Under the pieces are notes generated by a model, which worked only from the letters and a program-made list of their open reading frames with translations, was not told the origin of the DNA and ran no database searches. From assembly GCF_016106035.1 (NCBI RefSeq), contig NZ_JADKPZ010000016.1:1-47325 (forward strand): DNA of 47,325 nucleotides. Reading direction: 5' to 3'. The stretch comes from Arcobacter vandammei (GTDB taxonomy: Bacteria > Campylobacterota > Campylobacteria > Campylobacterales > Arcobacteraceae). Made by a program: the position numbers and the translations under genes. This document shows positions 16,002 through 25,405 of the stretch, one piece after another; the first letter of the stretch is position 1; the number at the start of each line of letters is the position of its first letter.

Positions 16002-16820
16002 TTGCAAGTTATAAAAACTATAAAAGAGTTACAAGATATTAGAAAAAGTTTAAATGGAACTGTTGGTTTTGTGCCAACTATGGGGGCTTTACACGACGGA
16101 CATATAAGTTTAATAAAAGAGGCTAGAGCAAACAATGATTTTGTAATAGTATCTATTTTTGTAAATCCTACTCAGTTTTTAAAAGGTGAAGATTTAAGCA
16201 CCTATCCACGAAAAGAGGAAGCTGATATAAAAATTTGTCAAATGTGTAAGGTTGATTTTCTTTTTATGCCAGAGATTTCTACTATGTATGAAAAGAGTGA
16301 AGTTTTAATCAAAGCTCCACAAAATAGCTATGTTCTTGAAGGATTTACAAGACCAGGGCATTTTGATGGAGTTTTGCAAGTCGTACTTAAACTATTTAAT
16401 CTAACTCAACCAACAAATGCTTATTTTGGGAAAAAAGATGCACAGCAACTAAGCCTAATTATGCAAATGGTAAAAAACCTATTTTTACCAATAAATATTA
16501 TTCCTTGCCCAATAATAAGAGAAAATGATGGCTTAGCTATGAGTAGTAGAAATGTATATTTAACAAAAGAGCAAAGAGTTGAAGCCCTTAAAATCTCGAA
16601 ATCAATCTATATGGCTGGAAATTTAATCTCAAAAGGTGAAAGAAGTGCAGCCCTTGTAAAAAATAAAATCTATGAAGTTTTAGCTGGACTTGATGTTGAG
16701 TATGTAAAAGTTGTAGATAATAGTTTTTATGAAATTGATGTAATACAGCCACAAAATACGATTATTTTGGTTGTTGTACGATTTGGAAATACAAGGTTGC
16801 TTGATAATATTTGGATGTAA
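16002..16820 (+). CDS. panC: Pantothenate synthetase
   Basis: Joins pantoate and beta-alanine using ATP, the last step of vitamin B5 synthesis. The 272-residue enzyme starts at a TTG (MQVIKTIKELQ) with an AAGGAA site, and has 'VGFVPTMGALHDGHISLIKE' with the HxGH nucleotide-binding signature, 'VSIFVNPTQF', 'AYFGKKDAQQ' (the KDxQQ motif) and 'DGLAMSSRNVYL' with the MSSRN motif. Alignment to the family leaves little doubt about the TTG start. panB lies at 31923-32732, so the pathway genes are split. A terminator hairpin follows the stop. Confidence 0.96.
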   Translation: MQVIKTIKELQDIRKSLNGTVGFVPTMGALHDGHISLIKEARANNDFVIVSIFVNPTQFLKGEDLSTYPRKEEADIKICQMCKVDFLFMPEISTMYEKSEVLIKAPQNSYVLEGFTRPGHFDGVLQVVLKLFNLTQPTNAYFGKKDAQQLSLIMQMVKNLFLPINIIPCPIIRENDGLAMSSRNVYLTKEQRVEALKISKSIYMAGNLISKGERSAALVKNKIYEVLAGLDVEYVKVVDNSFYEIDVIQPQNTIILVVVRFGNTRLLDNIWM

Positions 16821-16825
16821 TCTAA

Positions 16826-16852
16826 TTAGAAAAGAGTTTTACTCTTTTCTAA
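16826..16852. terminator. Bidirectional terminator between panC and the META lipoprotein gene
   Basis: A 12-bp perfect stem TTAGAAAAGAGT / ACTCTTTTCTAA with a TTT loop, located between the two convergent stop codons and overlapping the last codons of the minus-strand gene. Confidence 0.65.
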
Positions 16853-17282
16853 ACCTTGCTATATTTTCGCCATTTTCATTATAAAGTTCTAAAATATTAT
16901 TTTCTAGTTTGTAAGTTTTTGTATTTTGTAAAACATTTAAAAATGCCATTTCAGTATCCATATTTTGACACATCATCATAGTGCTTCCAACTTGACCTAG
17001 ATTTATTTCATTATCTTTTATTTTATAGCTTCCAAAAAAGTTGTTACAACCTAAGTTTCCATGCATTTTAGAATCTCTTTCAAAACTAATAAATGCTACT
17101 TTTTCACTATTTTTTACAGCAATATTATTTAATTCAAGAGCTTGAAATTTACTATTTTCTAAAACTACTTTTTCCACAATATCTTTTTCCTCTATATTTT
17201 TTGTATTACAAGCACTAAAAAATAGACTTGAAACAAGTGCAAACAAAACAGTTTTTGCTTTAAAATTTTTTAACATTTTCAT
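16839..17282 (-). CDS. META-domain (HslJ-like) lipoprotein
   Basis: A 147-residue envelope protein. A signal sequence ends in 'SLFFSAC', a lipobox, so it is probably anchored by lipidated Cys25. The mature part carries a META/HslJ domain: 'VAFISFERDSKMHGNLGCNN', then 'FFGSYKIKDNEI' and 'STMMMCQNMDTEMAFLNVL', matching the family's 'G..GCN.f.G.y' and 'T.maC' blocks. HslJ-type proteins are linked to novobiocin or heat-stress resistance, but the role is unclear. It overlaps the PIN gene by 4 nt (ATGA) and so is the third gene of that operon. Confidence 0.85.
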   Translation of the reverse strand: MKMLKNFKAKTVLFALVSSLFFSACNTKNIEEKDIVEKVVLENSKFQALELNNIAVKNSEKVAFISFERDSKMHGNLGCNNFFGSYKIKDNEINLGQVGSTMMMCQNMDTEMAFLNVLQNTKTYKLENNILELYNENGENIARFRKE

Positions 17283-17836
17283 TTATTTTTCCTAACAAAA
17301 TTTATAATATTATCAATAACACCTTTTTTCTCTTGAGTATTTTCAGTTTTATTTTCAGGAGTATAATTTTCTAGTTTTGGATTAGTTCTTATCAGTGGAA
17401 TATCTAATTTTGGGAAGTTTTCATCATTTGTAATTATAGCCTTACAATCATTTTCTAAAGCACTAAAATATTGTAAAACATCTTCATAGTCTGCATTGTT
17501 TATTTTACAAAACTCTAAAGCTTTAATTACTGTATTTTCTTTTTCCTCTAAAATTTGCCACATATCTTTGTCATTATAGAAATTCAACATTAATTCTGCT
17601 GTTTCACTTCTTAAATGCTTTTCCTTATTTGTCATTGAAAAAAATATAGTTACTAAAGTTGAGCTAGTTAATAAACAAATATTATTTTCATCTTTCAATA
17701 GTTCTGTAATGTAGTTTTTTGAATTTTGAACAGTATCTTTTGTTGTATCGTTATCTAGTCCTCTAACTCTAGTATAATCAGGTTTATGTAAAAAATCAAT
17801 TAAAACATTCACATCTATAAAATACTTATTTTGCAT
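17279..17836 (-). CDS. PIN-domain (VapC-like) putative ribonuclease toxin
   Basis: A 185-residue PIN-domain protein. The N-terminus 'YFIDVNVLIDFLHKP' carries the first acidic metal ligand (DxNVLxD), 'NNADYEDVLQYFSALENDCK' the middle Asp, and 'AIITNDENFPKLDIPLI' the last (TND..F). These are hallmarks of VapC-type endoribonucleases. A charged tail of about 40 residues extends past the usual 130-140. Its start overlaps the preceding small gene by 11 nt, as in toxin-antitoxin operons. The target RNA cannot be deduced. Confidence 0.8.
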   Translation of the reverse strand: MQNKYFIDVNVLIDFLHKPDYTRVRGLDNDTTKDTVQNSKNYITELLKDENNICLLTSSTLVTIFFSMTNKEKHLRSETAELMLNFYNDKDMWQILEEKENTVIKALEFCKINNADYEDVLQYFSALENDCKAIITNDENFPKLDIPLIRTNPKLENYTPENKTENTQEKKGVIDNIINFVRKNK

Positions 17837-18143
17837 ATTTTATAAACCTTGCTTCTTCTAATTCTTTTCCTCTTAAAGCAGGAATACCACTATCTGTATA
17901 TTTTTTTAATCTCTCTTCTCTGCTTAAACTTTTATTTTCTTGAGATACCTCAATATATTCAACATTTTCAACTTGTTTAACTCTTATTCCTAATTTATTT
18001 AATAAATTTGTTACTAAGTTCATTGTATCTTTTTCATTTTCTGAAATTTCAAAATAAAAACCTTTATTCGCAACTGCTCCCATACTAACCCCTTTCATTT
18101 CATTTTTTATACTTTCTAAAGCTTCATTATTTACTGTACTCAT
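17826..18143 (-). CDS. Putative antitoxin partner of the PIN protein
   Basis: A 105-residue protein in antitoxin position, directly before and overlapping the PIN gene. I do not recognise its family: no AbrB, RHH or Phd/YefM signature is evident. The first half ('GAVANKGFYFEISENEKDTM') looks like a small alpha/beta fold; the C-terminal third ('SREERLKKYTDSGIPALRGK') is charged and could wrap around a toxin. I use the ATG at 18143, with GAGG 8 nt upstream, not the in-frame GTG at 18152. A TATACT -10 element lies about 25 nt before it. Antitoxin function is inferred from context. Confidence 0.65.
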   Translation of the reverse strand: MSTVNNEALESIKNEMKGVSMGAVANKGFYFEISENEKDTMNLVTNLLNKLGIRVKQVENVEYIEVSQENKSLSREERLKKYTDSGIPALRGKELEEARFIKYAK

Positions 18144-18168
18144 CTTGTACACCTCACTTTATTTCTTT

Positions 18169-18174
18169 AGTATA
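18169..18174 (-). promoter_or_regulatory. Promoter -10 element of the antitoxin-PIN-META operon
   Basis: TATACT on the minus strand, followed after a short spacer by GAGGTG and the ATG at 18143. It is the only good -10 in the 195-bp divergent gap on this strand. Confidence 0.4.
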
Positions 18175-18302
18175 TTTTACCTTTATATAATTAAAAATTA
18201 ATTCATTCAATCTATAATTTTCAAAAATTAGAATAGTGTTAATTTTGATTTTGTAAATTATCATACAATTTTTTGCCTTATTAATTTGTATAAATGTCAA
18301 GA

Positions 18303-18308
18303 TATGAT
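18303..18308 (+). promoter_or_regulatory. Possible -10 element for rimO
   Basis: TATGAT on the plus strand, 39 nt before the rimO ATG, within 'GATATGATAAAATCG'. The match is moderate and there is no clear -35. Confidence 0.3.
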
Positions 18309-18347
18309 AAAATCGCGAAGAATTTAAAATAAGATTATGGGAAAAAG

Positions 18348-19688
18348 ATGAAATTTAGTGAAGCAAAACCTAAAAAAAAGTTACACATGGTAAGCCTTGG
18401 CTGTACAAAAAACTTAGTTGATAGTGAAGTAATGCTAGGGCGATTAAGAGATTATGAGCTAACAGATGATGAAACACAAGCTGATTTAATTATTGTAAAT
18501 ACATGTGGATTTATTGATAGTGCAAAAGAGGAGAGTATAAATACTACTTTGACTTTGCATAGTGAAAGAAAAAAAGATTCAGTTTTGGTTATGGCTGGGT
18601 GTTTAAGTGAAAGATATAAAGATGATTTACAAAAAGAGTTAAGTGAGATTGATATTTTTACAGGTGTTGGAGATTATGATAAAATCGATAAACTTGTAAA
18701 TGAAAAAAGATCTAATTTTTCAAATGAAGTATTTTTAGCAAGTGATGAAAATGAAAGAGTAATAACAGGTTCAAACTACCATGCTTATGTAAAATTAAGT
18801 GAGGGCTGTAATCAGGTTTGTTCATTTTGTGCCATTCCATCATTTAAAGGAAAACTTCATTCAAGAACATTGGCTTCACTTGTAAAAGAGGTAAGTTTAC
18901 TTGTAAAAAAAGGTTATAAAGATTTCTCTTTTGTATCTCAAGATTCATCTTCATATTTAAGAGATTTAGGGCAAAACGATGGATTAGAGCAACTAATAAG
19001 TGAAGTTGAAAAAATAGATGGGGTAAAAACGGCTAGAATTTTATATCTATATCCAAGCACAACAACTACAAATTTAATAGATAAAATTGCAAACTCTAAA
19101 GTTTTTGTAAACTATTTTGATATGCCACTTCAACATATTTCACAAAATATGCTAAAAATTATGAAAAGAGGAAAAGGAGCTGAAAAACTAAAAGAGCTTA
19201 TGCTTTATATGAAAAATGTTCCAAACTCTTTTGTAAGAACTACTTTCATTGCAGGTCATCCAGGGGAGCTTGAGGCAGATTTTGAAGAACTTTGCAACTT
19301 TGTTGAAGAGTTTGGATTTGATAGAGCAAATGTTTTTTCCTATTCAGATGAAGAAGGAACGGTTGCTGAAACTAGAGATGATAAAATAAAGCAAGAGTTA
19401 ATAGATGAAAGAGCTGAGATTTTGGGAGATATAATTTCACAAACAACTCAACAATCGCTAGAAAATGATATTGGAAAAGTTTTTGAAGTTTATATTGATG
19501 GAAAAAGTAACGAACACGAATATTTGCTAAGTGCTAGAAAAACTATTTGGGCACCAGAAATTGATGGTGAGATTTATATAAATGATAATGAAGATGAAAT
19601 CGATATTGTTTTTGGTGAGATTTATGAAGTAGAAGCAACAGAACTAGCTGGTGATAAATTACTTGCAAAGGTGTTAAGAAAGCTATAA
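18348..19688 (+). CDS. rimO: Ribosomal protein uS12 methylthiotransferase
   Basis: A radical SAM enzyme that adds a methylthio group to an Asp of ribosomal protein S12. The 446-residue protein has the N-terminal UPF0004 domain with Cys in 'MVSLGCTKNLVDSE', 'IIVNTCGFIDSAKEES' and 'MAGCLSERY', the radical SAM cluster motif 'GCNQVCSFCAIPSFKG' (CxxxCxxC), and a C-terminal TRAM domain. 'VSLGCTKNLVDSE' separates RimO from the related MiaB. Its stop overlaps the tilS start by one base, and rimO-tilS is a conserved pair in Campylobacter relatives. Confidence 0.95.
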   Translation: MKFSEAKPKKKLHMVSLGCTKNLVDSEVMLGRLRDYELTDDETQADLIIVNTCGFIDSAKEESINTTLTLHSERKKDSVLVMAGCLSERYKDDLQKELSEIDIFTGVGDYDKIDKLVNEKRSNFSNEVFLASDENERVITGSNYHAYVKLSEGCNQVCSFCAIPSFKGKLHSRTLASLVKEVSLLVKKGYKDFSFVSQDSSSYLRDLGQNDGLEQLISEVEKIDGVKTARILYLYPSTTTTNLIDKIANSKVFVNYFDMPLQHISQNMLKIMKRGKGAEKLKELMLYMKNVPNSFVRTTFIAGHPGELEADFEELCNFVEEFGFDRANVFSYSDEEGTVAETRDDKIKQELIDERAEILGDIISQTTQQSLENDIGKVFEVYIDGKSNEHEYLLSARKTIWAPEIDGEIYINDNEDEIDIVFGEIYEVEATELAGDKLLAKVLRKL

Positions 19689-20665
19689 TGAAACTAGATT
19701 TTAAAAAGATAGAAAAGAGTAAAAATCTACTTGCCTTTTCAGGTGGAGTTGATAGTATGGCACTTTTTTATCTTTTAAAAGATGCAAATATTGATTTTGA
19801 TTTAATTATTGTAAATTATAATGCAAGATTAGAGTCAAAAGAAGAGCTAGAGTTTGCTATAAATTTAGCAAAAAAACACAATAAAAAGATATTTGTAAAA
19901 GAAGTTGAAGCTAAAAACATATCAAACTTTGAAAAAGTTGCAAGGGATATAAGATATGAGTTTTTTAAAGAGATTTGTGAGAAAAACTCTTATGAAGTTT
20001 TAATAACTGCACACCAACTAAACGATAAGCTAGAGTGGTTTTTTATGCAACTATCAAAAGGAGCAGGACTTCTTGAACTTTTGGGAATGAGTGAGTTTGA
20101 AGAAAAAAGTTCTTACAAAATTTATAGACCACTTTTAAATATTTCTAAGAAAAAGTTACAAGATTTTTTAGATAAAAACTCTTTAAAATATTTTATAGAT
20201 AGTTCAAATTTTGATACAAAATATAGAAGAAATTACTTTAGAAAAGAGTTTGCAAATAGATTTTTAGATGAGTTTGAAAGTGGAGTTAAAAATAGTTTTG
20301 AGTTTTTAAAAAAAGATTTAAACTCTTTAAATATAAAGTTTGAAGCAATATTTAGCAAACTTGAACTTGAAGTTTTTGAAAATCTAAATGATGATAACTT
20401 AAATCTAAGAGTTATTGATAAGAGTCTAAAAAAAAGAGGATTTTTATTAAGTAGCAAAGAAAGAGTTGAAATTTTAAGACAAAAAGAGCTTACAATTTCG
20501 CATAAAATAAATATATCAATAAATGAAAAATATATTTTCATAGCTCCAAAAGTAGAAGCAATTTTACCAAAAGAGTTTAAAGAGTTTTGTAGGATTAAAA
20601 AAATCCCACAAAATATAAGAGCTTATATCTTTTTAAAAAATATATCTCTTGATTTTATAAAATAG
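19688..20665 (+). CDS. tilS: tRNA(Ile)-lysidine synthase
   Basis: Modifies C34 of the CAU-anticodon tRNA-Ile to lysidine using ATP and lysine, which changes its decoding from AUG to AUA. The 325-residue protein carries the PP-loop '[16 protein letters not shown]' near residues 15-30 and '[20 protein letters not shown]', the second conserved block. It lacks the long C-terminal domain of the enteric enzyme, as in other Campylobacterota. AUA codons are frequent in this AT-rich genome. It overlaps rimO by one base and the convergent pyrC by 11 nt. Confidence 0.93.
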   Translation: MKLDFKKIEKSKNLLAFSGGVDSMALFYLLKDANIDFDLIIVNYNARLESKEELEFAINLAKKHNKKIFVKEVEAKNISNFEKVARDIRYEFFKEICEKNSYEVLITAHQLNDKLEWFFMQLSKGAGLLELLGMSEFEEKSSYKIYRPLLNISKKKLQDFLDKNSLKYFIDSSNFDTKYRRNYFRKEFANRFLDEFESGVKNSFEFLKKDLNSLNIKFEAIFSKLELEVFENLNDDNLNLRVIDKSLKKRGFLLSSKERVEILRQKELTISHKINISINEKYIFIAPKVEAILPKEFKEFCRIKKIPQNIRAYIFLKNISLDFIK

Positions 20666-21677
20666 AGTCTATACTCCAAGCTAGAGTTTTTCCTGCATAC
20701 ATAGGAACTACTTTTTCATCTTTATACTCATAAATTGCTGGAACTATAAAATCTTTTTTTACTAGATTTATATTCTTTTCACTCAAATTTAAACCATAAA
20801 TTTTTTGTGCATTGTTTGATACAAAATCATTTAAATTTTCTAAAGCATTGTGCTTTTCAAATAGTTCAACTAAAACTTGAAGTGCAATTGGTGAAGTGAA
20901 AACCCCAGCTGCACAACCACAGCACTCTTTTTTATGTTTTGGATGAGGTGCACTATCACTTCCAAACATAAGTTTTGGATGAGCTTTTAAAGCAGCATTT
21001 AATAAAGCTGTTCTATCCTCTGGTCTTTTTGCTATTGGTTTACAAAACAAATGAGGGTCAAGCATTCCACCTGCAACATCATCAAGAGTGATTAACAAAT
21101 GGTGCAAAGTTACAGTTGCATATAAATTTGGGTACTTATCAAGTAAATCTACAGCATCTTTAGTTGTGATATGTTCCATAATTATTTTTAAATCTGGAAA
21201 AGCTTTTGCAATACTTTCATAAATTGGCATAAACTCTTTTTCTCTATCCATTACAAAACCATTTGTTTCACCATGAATACAAAGTGGAATTCCAAGCCGA
21301 CTCATATTTTCCAAAGTAGCTCTTAAAACTTCAATATCCATTGAAGAAACTCCTGTTTCAGAGTTTGTTGTAATTCCAGCTGGATATAGTTTTATTCCAA
21401 TAATCTCATTTTTTACACTTTCTAAAAACTCAAAACTATAATCATTTTGGAAAAAAAGTGTCATATATGGAATAAAATTATCATCATTACTAGCTTCAAT
21501 GATTCTTTGTTTATAAGCTAATAAATCATCTTTTTTTGTAATTGGAGGAACTAAGTTTGGCATAACTAAAGCACCACTAAAAGTTTCAGAAGTAAGTGGA
21601 GCAACAAGTTTTAGCATATCATTATCTCTTAAATGTAAGTGCATATCTAAAGGTTGATTTATAGTAAATTTATTCAT
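20655..21677 (-). CDS. pyrC: Dihydroorotase
   Basis: Third step of pyrimidine synthesis, ring closure of carbamoyl-aspartate to dihydroorotate. The 340-residue protein is a class II (E. coli PyrC-like) enzyme: '[14 protein letters not shown]' with the HxH zinc ligands, '[14 protein letters not shown]' with the carbamylated Lys, 'CIHGE', '[11 protein letters not shown]', 'TLHHLL' and 'MFGSDSAPH' with the catalytic Asp. Its ATG directly follows the P-II stop (TAGATG) and its GGAGG ribosome site is inside the P-II coding end, so the three genes amt, P-II and pyrC are probably cotranscribed, linking pyrimidine and nitrogen metabolism. Confidence 0.95.
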   Translation of the reverse strand: MNKFTINQPLDMHLHLRDNDMLKLVAPLTSETFSGALVMPNLVPPITKKDDLLAYKQRIIEASNDDNFIPYMTLFFQNDYSFEFLESVKNEIIGIKLYPAGITTNSETGVSSMDIEVLRATLENMSRLGIPLCIHGETNGFVMDREKEFMPIYESIAKAFPDLKIIMEHITTKDAVDLLDKYPNLYATVTLHHLLITLDDVAGGMLDPHLFCKPIAKRPEDRTALLNAALKAHPKLMFGSDSAPHPKHKKECCGCAAGVFTSPIALQVLVELFEKHNALENLNDFVSNNAQKIYGLNLSEKNINLVKKDFIVPAIYEYKDEKVVPMYAGKTLAWSIDSIL

Positions 21678-22055
<378 letters not shown>

Positions 22056-22069
22056 TTATTAAACCAATA

Positions 22070-23254
22070 TTATGAAAATGCTCTTTTGAATTCTGGATAA
22101 GCTTCTAGTCCACACTCCTGTACATCCAAACCTTGTATCTCTTGCTCTTTTTTTACTCTTAGAGGTAAAAATTTATTGATTATATACAAAACAAGAAATG
22201 AGCAAACAAAAGCAAATATTGCAACCACTATAATCCCTTTTAATTGTCCAAAAAATGTTATATCTTCTCCATTTGAGGCAAAAATTCCAACAGCTAAAGT
22301 TCCCCAAATTCCATTTACTAAGTGTACAGATAAAGCTCCAACAGGATCATCAATTCTTAATCTGTCAAACATAAATACACCAAGAACAACCAAACCACCA
22401 CCAATTGCACCTATTAAAATAGGAGTATAAATATTAAATAAATCAGCTCCAGCTGTAATTGCAACCAATCCACCTAAAGCTCCATTTAAAATCATTGTAA
22501 TATCAAATTTTTTATACATAATTTGCATAATAATTGCAACCATAATAGCACCACTTAAACCAGCTGTATTTGTATTTAATATTGTAAGTGCTACCAAATT
22601 AGCATTATCTTTTGAAGTTATGCTTCCAACACTTCCTCCATTAAATCCAAACCAACCAATCCATAGTAAAAATGCTCCTAAAGTAACAAGTGGGATATTT
22701 GATGCAGGAATAACTCTAATTCCTCCATCTGCTGTATATCTTCCTGATCTAGCACCTATTATTAAAACAGCAGCCAATAATGCCCAACCTCCTGTACTAT
22801 GAATAATAGTTGAACCAGCTAAATCATGCATAGATAATTCTAAAAATGTTCCTGCTAAAAAGTTTGAACCCCAAGTTATATTTACAACAGTTGGATATAA
22901 AACTGCTGCCATAATAACAGTAAATATAGAAAGTGGTATAACTTTGGCTCTTTCACCAACTCCACCACTCATAATATTTATAACTTTCCCAACAAAGGCC
23001 ATCTGAAATAAAAATGCAGCATACATACTCATATTATCACTTCCAAAATCTCCGAAAGCTAAAGAGTAACCAAAAAGTAAAAATGATAATGAGGCGATTG
23101 AATAAATAAGAATATTAATAGTTAAAACAGCAGTAACATTTTTTGTTCGTACAATTCCAGCTTCTAACATAGCAAAACCAGGAACCATAAAAATAACTAA
23201 TGTCATAGCAAACAGTGCGTAGAGTGTATCAATAATAAATGGCATTGAATCCAT
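22070..23254 (-). CDS. amtB: Ammonium transporter
   Basis: Trimeric inner-membrane channel for ammonia/ammonium. The 394-residue protein has the family segments 'FMVPGFAMLEAGIVRTKNV', 'DLAGSTIIHSTGGWALLAAV' and 'DPVGALSVHLVNGIWGTLAV', with the two pore histidines in 'IIHSTGG' and 'SVHLVNG'. The C-terminal tail 'DVQECGLEAYPEF' is the part that binds P-II ('D...HGE.AY' in E. coli). The P-II gene follows directly. An AAGGA site precedes the ATG within a GC-rich leader that may hide it in a stem. The divergent neighbour is the ankyrin-glnD pair. Confidence 0.95.
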   Translation of the reverse strand: MDSMPFIIDTLYALFAMTLVIFMVPGFAMLEAGIVRTKNVTAVLTINILIYSIASLSFLLFGYSLAFGDFGSDNMSMYAAFLFQMAFVGKVINIMSGGVGERAKVIPLSIFTVIMAAVLYPTVVNITWGSNFLAGTFLELSMHDLAGSTIIHSTGGWALLAAVLIIGARSGRYTADGGIRVIPASNIPLVTLGAFLLWIGWFGFNGGSVGSITSKDNANLVALTILNTNTAGLSGAIMVAIIMQIMYKKFDITMILNGALGGLVAITAGADLFNIYTPILIGAIGGGLVVLGVFMFDRLRIDDPVGALSVHLVNGIWGTLAVGIFASNGEDITFFGQLKGIIVVAIFAFVCSFLVLYIINKFLPLRVKKEQEIQGLDVQECGLEAYPEFKRAFS

Positions 23255-23256
23255 AA

Positions 23257-23310
23257 AAACCGTCCTTTTAGAGTATAAACCCAGCGCTGGACGATCGGTA
23301 TGGTATCTAA
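23257..23310 (-). promoter_or_regulatory. Foldable amtB leader with possible Shine-Dalgarno sequestration
   Basis: Just before the amtB ATG the minus strand reads GATCGTCC, a 10-bp palindrome CCAGCGCTGG, a spacer and then AAAAGGACGGTT. GATCGTCC can pair with GGACGGTT over eight positions (with three G-U pairs), burying the AAGGA ribosome site. The palindrome shares the CC bases, so the two structures may compete. The leader's base composition differs sharply from its AT-rich surroundings. Confidence 0.35.
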
Positions 23311-23353
23311 AAAAAACTTAAAAAAAATTTATATTTGAGTATTTAATCAACAA

Positions 23354-23359
23354 ATTATA
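23354..23359 (-). promoter_or_regulatory. Promoter -10 element for amtB-glnK-pyrC
   Basis: A TATAAT on the minus strand about 100 nt upstream of the amtB ATG. It would give a leader of around 93 nt containing the GC-rich foldable block. No sigma-54 (GG-N10-GC) promoter was recognised. Confidence 0.35.
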
Positions 23360-23476
23360 AAATTTATCTATATTTTCTATAATTTTAAGCATATTTAAAG
23401 TTTATTCTTCTTCTAATTAATACTTGAATTATCATTTTTAGATTATAATAAGAGAAAATATAGCATTTAGGAAAAT

Positions 23477-25405
23477 ATGTTAAGTAGTATATTGGCAAAA
23501 GATAAAAATTTTACTCAAGAAGATTTAATAGAAGAGCTTTTTAATTCAAATAGTAGTAGCGAAAGATTAGATTTAATCTACAACTCTTTAAAAATTGATT
23601 TAAACTCTTTGGAAATAGATGAAGAGCCTATTTTACATCTTTGTTGTAAGAAAGATATTTTTGAATCTGTGTCTTGGCTACTTAGTAAAAAAGTTGATAT
23701 TTATAAGCAAAATGCTCAAAAAGAGACAGCTGCATTTTATGCCATTTATTCAAGAAATAGTGCTATTTTACAACTTCTTGTTGATTATGGTACAAATATA
23801 AATCATCTAAATATCTCAAATAGATCTATTTTACAAGAGGCCTTAAATAGTGCAAATGGTTCTGTTATTAGATACCTTTTACAAACCACAACAATGTTTA
23901 ATAACATAGATGTACACGGAAACAATCTTCTTTTTGATGCTGTTTTAAATCCAAATGAAAATACTTTAAAACATCTAGCTTCATTAAAACAAATAGATAT
24001 AAATCATATAAATAAAGCTGGAAATACAATTTTACACTTGCGAAATATTTTAGAGAACAACAACTTAGCACAGCTTTTAATAAGCCTTGGTGCGAACCCT
24101 ACTATTCCAAATAAAAAAGGTGAAAGCCTTTTATTTTATTTGGTGCAAAAAGGGGAAAGTAGTATAAAATTAATAAAATATATATCTAGTATGAAGTTTG
24201 ATTTTAACTTAAAAAATAGCTCAAATAGAACAATTTTAATGGAGGCAGTTGCAACTTTTTTACAAATTTCTGATAAAAACGAAGATAAAAAAGCTGGTCA
24301 ATATAGGCTTATTTTGGAACTTATGAATTTAAATATTGATATAAATATAAAAGATTCAAAAGAAGAAACAGCATTTTTTTATGCTTTAAGAAGTGAAAAC
24401 AAAGATTTAATCCTAGAATTTTTTAAAAATTTTAAAATAGATTTAAATGAAGATAATAGTGAAGGAATTAGTCCATTTTTACATCTTATTTTAGGCGGAA
24501 TAAGAAATAAAGAGTTAATAAAACCATTTCTTGACAAAGGCGCAAACCCAAATCTAAAAAATATAAATAAAAAAAGTGTTGTTGAGATTTTAATAGATAT
24601 TATTTTACATATAGAAAATAACCAAAAGCTAGATGATAATTATAGAAAACATATCCAATTAAATGGGCAATATAGAACTATTTTAGAGATAATTTTTAGA
24701 TATTTTAGTATAGATGTAAATGCTTTAAACTATAAAAATGAGCCACTATTTTTTAGCTCTATTTTAAATTTTAATTTTAAATTATTTGCTATATTAAAAA
24801 CAAGAACAATTAAATTAAATCAAAAAGATAAATCAGGAAATAATATTATTTTTAGATTACTTGATGAAAACAATAAGGATTTAATAAAAGATAAAAAACT
24901 ATATTTAAACACTATTAGAACTTTAGTTAATGCTGGAATTGATATAGATGAAAAAAATAGTGATGGTTTTACACCTTTACATATTGCTATTACACAAAAG
25001 TGTGAAGATACAATAAAATTGATTTTAAATCTTCAAGCTGATTTCTTCGCAAGAGATAAAAATGGAAGAAATATAATGCACTTAATTGTTTTAAATAATG
25101 CTTCAAAATATTTTAACTTTATTCATAACATAAATAAAGGAATAGTTGAAGTTGCTGATATTTACGGAGTAAAACCAATAAATTATGCTGCTTTTATGGG
25201 GAAATATGAACTAGTTCTTGCTATGATAAATGAAAATATATCAATAGAAAACAGTGAAAGAATACATCCAAATATTTTAAAGTTTTTATCAAGATACCAC
25301 TTAAATCTTCTATCATTAAGTCAAAAAGCAAAAAATGAGATGGATAAAAAAAAGATAGAAGACCTTATTTTGAATATGAAAAAAGAGTTTAAAATTGCAC
25401 AATAA
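23477..25405 (+). CDS. Large ankyrin-repeat protein
   Basis: A 642-residue cytoplasmic-type protein without signal peptide or membrane segment, made almost entirely of about 14 ankyrin repeats from residue 50 to 610. Good examples are 'ETAAFYAIYSRNSAILQLLV', 'GNTILHLRNILENNNLAQLL', 'GFTPLHIAITQKCEDTIKLI' and 'GVKPINYAAFMGKYELVLAM'. Ankyrin arrays bind other proteins; the partner is unknown. It starts at an ATG with AGGAAA and overlaps glnD by 11 nt, so the two proteins are made together and a link to GlnD or P-II signalling is a reasonable guess, not shown by the sequence. Confidence 0.88.
   Translation: MLSSILAKDKNFTQEDLIEELFNSNSSSERLDLIYNSLKIDLNSLEIDEEPILHLCCKKDIFESVSWLLSKKVDIYKQNAQKETAAFYAIYSRNSAILQLLVDYGTNINHLNISNRSILQEALNSANGSVIRYLLQTTTMFNNIDVHGNNLLFDAVLNPNENTLKHLASLKQIDINHINKAGNTILHLRNILENNNLAQLLISLGANPTIPNKKGESLLFYLVQKGESSIKLIKYISSMKFDFNLKNSSNRTILMEAVATFLQISDKNEDKKAGQYRLILELMNLNIDINIKDSKEETAFFYALRSENKDLILEFFKNFKIDLNEDNSEGISPFLHLILGGIRNKELIKPFLDKGANPNLKNINKKSVVEILIDIILHIENNQKLDDNYRKHIQLNGQYRTILEIIFRYFSIDVNALNYKNEPLFFSSILNFNFKLFAILKTRTIKLNQKDKSGNNIIFRLLDENNKDLIKDKKLYLNTIRTLVNAGIDIDEKNSDGFTPLHIAITQKCEDTIKLILNLQADFFARDKNGRNIMHLIVLNNASKYFNFIHNINKGIVEVADIYGVKPINYAAFMGKYELVLAMINENISIENSERIHPNILKFLSRYHLNLLSLSQKAKNEMDKKKIEDLILNMKKEFKIAQ

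Noticed and set aside
23255-23476. Sigma-54 promoter for amtB
   Set aside because: No GG-N10-GC pair at the -24/-12 spacing was found on the minus strand; a TATAAT is present instead.
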